A DNA stretch of 64,000 nt from Muricea muricata. Its lineage: Eukaryota > Cnidaria > Anthozoa > Malacalcyonacea > Plexauridae. Of this stretch, positions 1 through 8,743 are shown in pieces. The DNA is taken from positions 5,909,001 through 5,973,000 of the forward strand of contig OY979727.1 in the NCBI GenBank assembly GCA_963855995.1, read 5' to 3'. Numbering within the stretch: the first letter of the stretch is position 1; every line of letters begins with the position of its first letter. The notes beneath the pieces are model-generated. The model did not search any database. It was not told the DNA's origin and saw only the letters and a list, made by a program, of their open reading frames with translations. The position numbers were made by a program, and so were the translations under genes.

Positions 1-23
1 TCTTTTCTGTTTCAAAGTAAGTT
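1..23 (+). repeat. Partial monomer, left edge
   Basis: These are the last 23 bp of a type-A monomer (tcttttctgtttcaaag and following), cut by the window edge just before the first landmark. They match the corresponding monomer ends elsewhere, for example 326-348. Confidence 0.95.
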
Positions 24-348
24 GTAAGCTTCTAACTTCAACATGTTATTTTTCTCATGACAATAATTTGAATGCGGAAAACATGATTCCTGACTTGCTA
101 AGTTCTCTAATTTCCATTTAGAAAGTCCCTTTTAATTCCGTGATTGCAATATATCATTGCGCTCAACTCATTCAGTTTTTGCCCTTAAAACAACATTTTA
201 AGCTCCAAAACGTTGCCGTGATCGATTTAAGACGGCAGTTTTTAGTTGATAATTTGAGCATGTTTTTACGCTCAAATCGCTTTAAAAGGCGCTTAAAACG
301 CGTTTTTAATGCTTCTAAGATCGTTTCTTTTCTGTTTCAAAGTAAGTT
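24..348 (+). repeat. 325-bp A1 monomer variant, copy 1
   Basis: This A1 monomer has two extra bases: an additional T in cagtttttgccc (T run 176-180) and an additional G in aaaaggcgc (288-289). It also carries tttttctcatg instead of ttttgctcgtg near its start. The two single-base insertions happen to open a 70-codon frame (140-352, GTG start), which ordinary monomers lack. I treat that frame as chance. The same variant recurs at 6806 and 9390. Confidence 0.9.
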
Positions 349-1468
349 GTAAGCTTCTAACTTCAACATGTTATTTTGCTCGTGACAATAATTTGAATGC
401 GGAAAACATGATTCCTGACTTGCTAAGTTCTCTAATTTCCATTTAGAAAGTCCCTTTTAATTCCGTGATTGCAATATATCATTGCGCTCAACTCATTCAG
501 TTTGGCCCTTAAAACATCATTTTAAGCTCTAAAACAGTGGCATGATCGATTTATAACGGCAGTTTTTAGTTGATCATTTGAGCATGTTTTTACGCTCAAA
601 TCGCTTTAAAAGCGCTTAAAACCCGTTTTTAGTGGTTCTAAGATCGTTTCTGTTCTGTTTCGAGATAGGTTGTAAGCTTCTCACTTCAACATGTTATTTT
701 GCTCTTGACGATAGTTTGAGTGACGAAAACAGGATTCCTGACTTACTAAGTTCTCCAACTTCCATTTAGAAAGTCCCTTTTAGGTCCGTGATTGGAATAT
801 ATCATTGCGCTCAACTCATTCACTTTGACTCTGAAAACATCATTTTAAGCTCCAAAACGTTGCCGTGATCGATTTAAGACGGGAGTTTTTAGTTGATAAT
901 TTGAGCATGTTTTTACGCTCAAATCGCTTTAAAAGCGCTTAAAACGCGTTTTTAATGATTCTAAGATCGTTTCTGTTCTGTTTCGAGGTGGGTTGTAAGC
1001 TTCTCTTTTCATCATGTTATTTTGCTCGTGACAATAATTTGAATGCGGAAAACATGATTCCTGACTTGCTAAGTTCTCTAATTTCCATTTAGAAAGTCCC
1101 TTTTAATTCCGTGATTGCAATATATCATTGCGCTCAACTCATTCAGTTTTGCCCTTAAAACAACATTTTAAGCTCCAAAACGTTGCCGTGATCGATTTAA
1201 GACGGCAGTTTTTAGTTGATAATTTGAGCATGTTTTTACGCTCACATCGCTTTAAAAGCGCTTAAAACGCGTTTTTAATGCTTCTAAGATCGTTTCTTTT
1301 CTGTTTCAAAGTAAGTTGTAAGCTTTTAACTTCAACATGTTATTTTGCTCGTGACAATAATTTGAATGCGGAAAACATGATTCCTGACTTGCTAAGTTCT
1401 CTAATTTCCATTTAGAAAGTCCCTTTTAATTCCGTGATTGCAATATATCATTGCGCTCAACTCATTCA

Positions 1469-1503
1469 GTTTTGCCCTTAAAACAACATTTTAAGCTCCA
1501 AAA
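1469..1503. other. A/T-tracts phased at about 10 bp (reference copy)
   Basis: Four A- or T-tracts are centred near 1471.5, 1481.5, 1490.5 and 1501.5, giving spacings of 10, 9 and 11 bp, close to one helical turn. A second set at about 1578.5, 1588.5 and 1597 lies inside the inverted-repeat cluster. In-phase tracts are known to give intrinsic curvature, a frequent property of satellites. The pattern repeats in most monomers; the four 297-bp monomers lose part of it. Curvature itself is predicted, not measured. Confidence 0.5.
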
Positions 1504-1544
1504 CGTTGCCGTGATCGATTTAAGACGGCAGTTTTTAGTTGATA

Positions 1545-1598
1545 ATTTGAGCATGTTTTTACGCTCAAATCGCTTTAAAAGCGCTTAAAACGCGTTTT
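1545..1598. other. Inverted-repeat cluster of the monomer (reference copy)
   Basis: Four dyad-symmetric elements lie within 54 bp. The first has 8-bp arms ATTTGAGC (1545-1552) and GCTCAAAT (1563-1570) around a 10-nt loop. The second is CGCTTT-A-AAAGCG (1571-1583). The third is the palindrome AAGCGCTT (1579-1586). The fourth is the 12-bp palindrome AAAACGCGTTTT (1587-1598), which contains an MluI-type ACGCGT core. The cluster recurs near the end of almost every monomer. In C and E types the right arm becomes gctaaaat, giving one mismatch, and the second dyad shortens to CGCTT-CA-AAGCG. Such clusters could form cruciforms or bind dimeric proteins; neither can be shown from sequence alone. Confidence 0.8.
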
Positions 1599-3255
1599 TA
1601 ATGCTTCTAAGATCGTTTCTTTTCTGTTTCAAAGTAAGTTGTAAGCTTCTAACTTCAACATGTTATTTTGCTCGTGACAATAATTTGAATGCGGAAAACA
1701 TGATTCCTGACTTGCTAAGTTCTCTAATTTCCATTTAGAAAGTCCCTTTTAATTCCGTGATTGCAATATATCATTGCGCTCAACTCATTCAGTTTTGCCC
1801 TTAAAACATCATTTTAAGCTCTAAAACAGTGGCATGATCGATTTATAACGGTAGTTTTTAGTTGATCGTTTGAGCATGTTTTTACGCTCAAATCGCTTTA
1901 AAAGCGCTTAAAACGCGTTTTTAATGCTTCTAAGATCGTTTCTTTTCTGTTTCAAAGTAAGTTGTAAGCTTCTAACTTCAACATGTTATTTTGCTCGTGA
2001 CAATATTTTGAATGCGGAAAACATGATTCCTGACTTGCTAAGTTCTCTAATTTCCATTTAGAAAGTCCCTTTTAATTCCGTGATTGCAATATATCATTGC
2101 GCTCAACTCATTCAGTTTTGCCCTTAAAACAACATTTTAAGCTCCAAAACGTTGCCGTGATCGATTTAAGACGGCAGTTTTTAGTTGATAATTTGAGCAT
2201 GTTTTTACGCTCACATCGCTTTAAAAGCGCTTAAAACGCGTTTTTAATGCTTCTAAGATCGTTTCTTTTCTGTTTCAAAGTAAGTTGTAAGCTTCTAACT
2301 TCAACATGTTATTTTGCTCGTGACAATAATTTGAATGCGGAAAACATGATTCCTGACTTGCTAAGTTCTCTAATTTCCATTTAGAAAGTCCCTTTTATTT
2401 CCGTGATTGCAATATATCATTGCGCTCAACTCATTCAGTTTTGCCCTTAAAACAACATTTTAAGCTCCAAAACGTTGCCGTGATCGATTTAAGACGGCAG
2501 TTTTTAGTTGATAATTTGAGCATGTTTTTACGCTCAAATCGCTTTAAAAGCGCTTAAAACGCGTTTTTAATGCTTCTAAGATCGTTTCTTTTCTGTTTCA
2601 AAGTAAGTTGTAAGCTTCTAACTTCAACATGTTATTTTGCTCGTGACAATAATTTGAATGCGGAAAACATGATTCCTGACTTGCTAAGTTCTCTAATTTC
2701 CATTTAGAAAGTCCCTTTTAATTCCGTGATTGCAATATATCATTGCGCTCAACTCATTCAGTTTTGCCCTTAAAACATCATTTTAAGCTCTAAAACAGTG
2801 GCATGATCGATTTATAACGGTAGTTTTTAGTTGATCGTTTGAGCATGTTTTTACGCTCAAATCGCTTTAAAAGCGCTTAAAACGCGTTTTTAATGATTGT
2901 AAGATCGTTTCTTTTCTGTCTCAAAGCAACTTGTAAGCTTCTCACTTCAACATGTTATTTTGCTCGTGACAATAGTTTTAGTAACGAAAACATTATTCCT
3001 GACTTGCTAAGTTCTCTAGTTTCAATTTAGAAAGTCCCTTTTAGGTCCGTGATTGCAATATATCATTGCGCTCAACTCATTCAGTTTGACTCTGAAAACA
3101 TCATTTTAAGCTCCAAAACGTTGCCGTGATCGATTTAAGACGGCAGGTTTTAGTTGATAATTTGAGCATGTTTTTACGCTCAAATCACTTTAAAAGCGCT
3201 TAAAACGCGTTTTTAATGATTCTAAGATCGTTTCTGTTCTGTTTCGAGGTGAATT

Positions 3256-6159
3256 GTAAGCTTCTCTTTTCAACATGGTATTTTGCTCGTGACGATAGTC
3301 TGAGTGCCGAAAACAGGATTCCTGACTTTCTAAGTTCTCCAACTTCCATTTAGAAAGTCCCTTTTAGGTCCGTGATTGCAATATATCATTGCGCTCAACT
3401 CGTTCAGTTGGGCCCTGAAAAAATCATTTTAAGCTCCAAAACGTTGGCGTGATCGATTTAAGACGGCAGTTTTTAAAAGATCATTTGAGCATGTTTTTAC
3501 GCTAAAATCGCTTCAAAGCGCTTAAAACGCGTTTTTAATGCTTCTAAGATCGTTTCTTTTCTGTTTCAAAGTAAGTTGTAAGCTTCTAACTTCAACATGT
3601 TATTTTGCTCGTGACAATAATTTGAATGCGGAAAACATGATTCCTGACTTGCTAAGTTCTCTAATTTCCATTTAGAAAGTCCCTTTTAATTCCGTGATTG
3701 CAATATATCATTGCGCTCAACTCATTCAGTTTTTCCCTTAAAACAACATTTTAAGCTCCAAAACGTTGCGGTGATCGATTTAAGAAGGCAGTTTTTAGTG
3801 TATAATTTGAGCATGTTTTTACGCTCAAATCGCTTTAAAAGCGCTTAAAACGCGTTTTTAATGCTTCTAAGATCGTTTCTTTTCTGTTTCAAAGTAAGTT
3901 GTAAGCTTCTAACTTCAACATGTTATTTTGCTCGTGACAATAATTTGAATGCGGAAAACATGATTCCTGACTTGCTAAGTTCTCTAATTTCCATTTAGAA
4001 AGTCCCTTTTAATTCCGTGATTGCAATATATCATTGCGCTCAACTCATTCAGTTTGGCCCTTAAAACATCATTTTAAGCTCTAAAACAGTGGCATGATCG
4101 ATTTATAACGGCAGTTTTTAGTTGATCATTTGAGCATGTTTTTACGCTCAAATCGCTTTAAAAGCGCTTAAAACCCGTTTTTAGTGGTTCTAAGATCGTT
4201 TCTGTTCTGTTTCGAGATAGGTTGTAAGCTTCTCACTTCAACATGTTATTTTGCTCTTGACGATAGTTTGAGTGACGAAAACAGCATTCCTGACTTACTA
4301 AGTTCTCCAACTTCCATTTAGAAAGTCCCTTTTAGGTCCGTGATTGGAATATATCATTGCGCTCAACTCATTCAGTTTGACTCTGAAAACATCATTTTAA
4401 GCTCCAAAACGTTGCCGTGATCGATTTAAGACGGGAGTTTTTAGTTGATAATTTGAGCATGTTTTTACGCTCAAATCGCTTTAAAAGCGCTTAAAACGCG
4501 TTTTTAATGATTCTAAGATCGTTTCTGTTCTGTTTCGAGGTGGGTTGTAAGCTTCTCTTTTCATCATGTTATTTTGCTCGTGACAATAATTTGAATGCGG
4601 AAAACATGATTCCTGACTTGCTAAGTTCTCTAATTTTCAATTAGAAAGTCCCTGTTAATTCCGTGATTGCTATATATCATTGCGCTCAACTCATTCAGTT
4701 TTGCCCTTAAAACATCATTTTAAGCTCCAAAACGTTGCCGTGATCGATTTAAGACGGCAGTTTTTAGTTGATAATTTGAGCATGTTTTTACGCTCAAATC
4801 GCTTTAAAAGCGCTTAAAACGCGTTTTTAATGATTCTAAGATCGTTTCTGTTCTGTTTCGAGGTGGGTTGTAAGCTTCTCTCTTCAACATGGTATTTTGC
4901 TCGTGACGATAGTCTGAGTGCCGAAAACAGGATTCCTGACTTACTAAGTTCTCCAACTTCCATTTAGAAAGTCCCTTTTAGGTCCGTGATTGCTATATAT
5001 CATTGCGCTCAACTCGTTTAGTTTGACTCAGAAAACATCATTTTAAGGTCCAAAACGTTGCCGTGATCGATTTAAGACGGAAGATTTTAGTTGATAATTT
5101 GAGCATGTTTTTACGCTCAAATCGCTTTAAAAGCGCTTAAAACGCGTTTTTAATGATTCTAAGCTCGTTTCTGTTCTGTTTCGAGGTGGGTTGTAAGCTT
5201 CTCACTTCAACATGTTATTTTGCTCGTGACGATAATTTGAGTTCCGAAAACAGGATTCCTGACTTGCTAAGTTCTCCAACTTCCATTTAGAAAGTCCCTT
5301 TTAGGTCCGTGATTGCAATATATCATTGCGCTCAACTCGTTCAGTTTGGCCCTGAAAAAATCATTTTAAGCTCCAAAACGTTGGCGTGATCGATTTAAGA
5401 CGGCAGTTTTTAAAAGATCATTTGAGCATGTTTTTACGCTAAAATCGCTTCAAAGCGCTTAAAATGCGTTTTTAATGATTGTAAGATCGTTTCTTTTCTG
5501 TCTCAAAGCAAGTTGTAAGCTTCTCACTTCAACATGTTATTTTGCTCGTGACAATAGTTTGAGTGCCGAAAACATTATTCCTGACTTGCTAAGTTCTCTA
5601 GTTTCAATTTAGAAACTTCCTTTTAGGTCCGTGATTGCAATATATCATTGCGCTCAACTCATTCAGTTTGGCCCTTAAAACATCATTTTAAGCTCAAAAA
5701 CGTTGCTGTGATCGATTTAAGACGGAAGTTTTTAGTTGATAATTTGAGCATGTTTTTACGCTCAAATCGCTTTAAAAGCGCTTAAAACGCGTTTTTAATG
5801 ATTCTAAGCTCGTTTTTGTTCTGTTTCGAGGTAGGTTGTAAGCTTCTCACTTCAACATGTTATTTTGCTCTTGACGATAGTTTGAGTGACGAAAACAGGA
5901 CTCTTGACTTTCTAAGTTCTCCAACTTCCATTTAGAAAGTCCCTTTTAGGTCCGTGATTGCAATATATCATTGCGCTCAACTCGTTCAGTTGGGCCCTGA
6001 AAAAATCATTTTAAGCTCCAAAACGTTGGCGTGATCGATTTAAGACGGCAGTTTTAAAAAGATCATTTGAGCATGTTTTTACGCTAAAATCGCTTCAAAG
6101 CGCTTAAAACGCGTTTTTAATGCTTCTAAGATCGTTTCTTTTCTGTTTCAAAGTAAGTT
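3256..6159 (+). repeat. Monomers B/E chimera, A1, then cassette A2-F-G-B-C-D-E
   Basis: The unit at 3256 has a B-like left half (gatagtctgagtgcc) and a C/E-like right half (gggccctgaaaaaatc, gcttcaaagcg), so it looks like a recombinant. The A1 at 3578 carries private changes (gttgcggtg, aagaaggcag, agtgtataat). The run from 3901 to 6159 is the full 7-monomer cassette: A2 3901, F 4224, G 4547, B 4870, C 5193, D 5515 and E 5838. The same order returns at 27122 and 38396, with junctions blurred in the A2 monomers. Confidence 0.88.
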
Positions 6160-8743
6160 GTAAGCTTCTAACTTCAACATGTTATTTTGCTCGTGACAAT
6201 AATTTGAATGCGGAAAACATGATTCCTGACTTGCTAAGTTCTCTAATTTCCATTTAGAAAGTCCCTTTTAATTCCGTGATTGCAATATATCATTGCGCTT
6301 AACTCATTCAGTTTTGCCCTTAAAACATCATTTTAAGCTCCAAAACGTTGCCGTGATCGATTTAAGACGGCAGTTTTTAGTTGATAATTTGAGCAAGTTT
6401 TTACGCTCAAATCGCTTTAAAAGCGCTTAAAACGCGTTTTTAATGCTTCTAAGATCGTTTCTTTTCTGTTTCAAAGTAAGTTGTAAGCTTCTAACTTCAA
6501 CATGTTATTTTGCTCGTGACAATAATTTGAATGCAGAAAACATGATTCCTGACTTGCTAAGTTCTCTAATTTCCAATTAGAAAGTCCCTTTTAATTCCGT
6601 GATTGCAATATATCATTGCGCTTAACTCATTCAGTTTTGCCCTTAAAACATCATTTTAAGCTCCAAAACGTTTCCGTGATCGATTTAAGACGGCAGTTTT
6701 TAGTTGATAATTTGAGCATGTTTTTACGCTCAAATCGCTTTAAAAGCGCTTAAAACGCGTTTTTAATGCTTCTAAGATCGTTTCTTTTCTGTTTCAAAGT
6801 AAGTTGTAAGCTTCTAACTTCAACATGTTATTTTTCTCATGACAATAATTTGAATGCGGAAAACATGATTCCTGACTTGCTAAGTTCTCTAATTTCCATT
6901 TAGAAAGTCCCTTTTAATTCCGTGATTGCAATATATCATTGCGCTCAACTCATTCAGTTTTTGCCCTTAAAACAACATTTTAAGCTCCAAAACGTTGCCG
7001 TGATCGATTTAAGACGGCAGTTTTTAGTTGATAATTTGAGCATGTTTTTACGCTCAAATCGCTTTAAAAGGCGCTTAAAACGCGTTTTTAATGCTTCTAA
7101 GATCGTTTCTTTTCTGTTTCAAAGTAAGTTGTAAGCTTCTAACTTCAACATGTTATTTTGCTCGTGACAATAATTTGAATGCGGAAAACATGATTCCTGA
7201 CTTGCTAAGTTCTCTAATTTCCATTTAGAAAGTCCCTTTTAATTCCGTGATTGCAATATATCATTGCGCTCAACTCATTCAGTTTGGCCCTTAAAACATC
7301 ATTTTAAGCTCTAAAACAGTGGCATGATCGATTTATAACGGCAGTTTTTAGTTGATCATTTGAGCATGTTTTTACGCTCAAATCGCTTTAAAAGCGCTTA
7401 AAACGCGTTTTTAATGATTCTAAGATCGTTTCTGTTCTGTTTCGAGGTGGGTTGTAAGCTTCTCTCTTCAACATGGTATTTTGCTCGTGACGATAGTCTG
7501 AGTGCCGAAAACAGGATTCCTGACTTACTAAGTTCTCCAACTTCCATTTAGAAAGTCCCTTTTAGGTCCGTGATTGCTATATATCATTGCGCTCAACTCG
7601 TTTAGTTTGACTCTGAAAACATCATTTTAAGGTCCAAAACGTTGCCGTGATCGATTTAAGACGGAAGATTTTAGTTGATAATTTGAGCATGTTTTTACGC
7701 TCAAATCGCTTTAAAAGCGCTTAAAACGCGTTTTTAATGATTCTAAGCTCGTTTCTGTTCTGTTTCGAGGTGGGTTGTAAGCTTCTCACTTCAACATGTT
7801 ATTTTGCTCGTGACGATAATTTGAGTTCCGAAAACAGGATTCCTGACTTGCTAAGTTCTCCAACTTCCATTTAGAAAGTCCCTTTTAGGTCCGTGATTGC
7901 AATATATCATTGCGCTCAACTCGTTCAGTTGGGCCCTGAAAAAATCATTTTAAGCTCCAAAACGTTGGCGTGATCGATTTAAGACGGCAGTTTTTAAAAG
8001 ATCATTTGAGCATGTTTTTACGCTAAAATCGCTTCAAAGCGCTTAAAACGCGTTTTTAATGATTGTAAGATCGTTTCTTTTCTGTCTCAAAGCAAGTTGT
8101 AAGCTTCTCACTTCAACATGTTATTTTGCTCGTGACAATAGTTTGAGTGCCGAAAACATTATTCCTGACTTGCTAAGTTCTCTAGTTTCAATTTAGAAAC
8201 TTCCTTTTAGGTCCGTGATTGCAATATATCATTGCGCTCAACTCATTCAGTTTGGCCCTTAAAACATCATTTTAAGCTCAAAAACGTTGCTGTGATCGAT
8301 TTAAGACGGAAGTTTTTAGTTGATAATTTGAGCATGTTTTTACGCTCAAATCGCTTTAAAAGCGCTTAAAACGCGTTTTTAATGATTCTAAGCTCGTTTT
8401 TGTTCTGTTTCGAGGTAGGTTGTAAGCTTCTCACTTCAACATGTTATTTTGCTCTTGACGATAGTTTGAGTGACGAAAACAGGACTCTTGACTTTCTAAG
8501 TTCTCCAACTTCCATTTAGAAAGTCCCTTTTAGGTCCGTGATTGCAATATATCATTGCGCTCAACTCGTTCAGTTGGGCCCTGAAAAAATCATTTTAAGC
8601 TCCAAAACGTTGGCGTGATCGATTTAAGACGGCAGTTTTAAAAAGATCATTTGACATTGTTTTTACGCTAAAATCGCTTCAAAGTGCTTAAAACGCGTTT
8701 TTAATGCTTCTAAGATCGTTTCTTTTCTGTTTCAAAGTAAGTT
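6160..8743 (+). repeat. 8-monomer higher-order unit, copy 1 (2,584 bp)
   Basis: The order is A1 6160, A3 6483, A1 (325 bp) 6806, A2 7131, B 7454, C 7777, D 8099 and E 8422. The A2 here runs straight into B, skipping F and G. The switch lies between 7356 and 7416, over the inverted-repeat cluster. B-C-D-E at 7454-8743 is almost the same as 4870-6159; for example, both D units share gaaacttcc and both E units share aggactcttgac. The next unit follows at an offset of 2,584 bp. Confidence 0.9.
6806..7130 (+). repeat. 325-bp A1 monomer variant, copy 2
   Basis: This has the same two single-base insertions and the same tttttctcatg as the unit at 24, offset 6,782 bp. The chance 70-codon frame is at 6922-7134. 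Confidence 0.9.

Larger units (their letters stand above)
1318..1640 (+). repeat. Representative 323-bp type A1 monomer
   Basis: This is a typical A1 unit and serves as a reference for offsets. It opens with gtaagctt (HindIII at 1320). The left half holds gaatgcgg and tttccatttag, the middle holds ccgtgattgcaatatatc, and the right half holds aacaac, gccgtgatcgatttaag and the inverted-repeat cluster. It closes with gcttctaagatcg and tctgtttcaaag. G+C is about 34% by hand count. It has about 14 CpGs where roughly 9 are expected from composition. Stops occur in every frame. A 323-bp unit is close to two nucleosome repeat lengths, as in many insect and plant satellites in the 300-360 bp class; that comparison is background knowledge, not evidence of identity. 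Confidence 0.9.
349..3255 (+). repeat. Monomers A2-F-G-A1-A2-A1-A1-A2-D2
   Basis: Landmarks are at 349 (A2), 672 (F), 995 (G), 1318 (A1), 1641 (A2), 1964 (A1), 2287 (A1), 2610 (A2) and 2933 (D2). With the 325-bp unit before it, the opening A1-A2-F-G order repeats at 9390-10683, offset 9,366 bp. The A2 at 349 ends cccgtttttagtggttc, a variant found only where A2 leads into F. The unit at 1964 carries acaatatttt. The units at 995 and 1964 share ctcacatcgc, which breaks one arm of the long inverted repeat. Confidence 0.9.

Noticed and set aside
140..352. 70-codon open frame with a GTG start, also at 6922-7134 and 9506-9718
   Set aside because: It lies inside the satellite monomer, exists only because of two single-base insertions, crosses a monomer border, has no ribosome-binding or promoter context and resembles no protein I know. 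The identical copies reflect DNA duplication.
867..884. CENP-B-box-like sequence in F monomers (cgatttaagacggga)
   Set aside because: The CGGGA end and the A three bases before it fit, but the required TTCG core at the other end is absent, and most monomers have CGGC or CGGA. It is not a functional match to the known box.
1440..1455. TATA-like motif (gcaatatatcattgc) as a promoter
   Set aside because: A short A+T-rich motif with a weak 5-bp dyad (gcaat/attgc) is expected by chance in 66% A+T DNA, and the dyad is lost in B (gctat) and F (ggaat) types. There is no other sign of a transcription unit.
1587..1600. Rho-independent-type terminator at the palindrome followed by T's
   Set aside because: The dyad is A+T-flanked with only a CGCG core, recurs in every monomer on non-coding DNA, and the setting is eukaryotic satellite.
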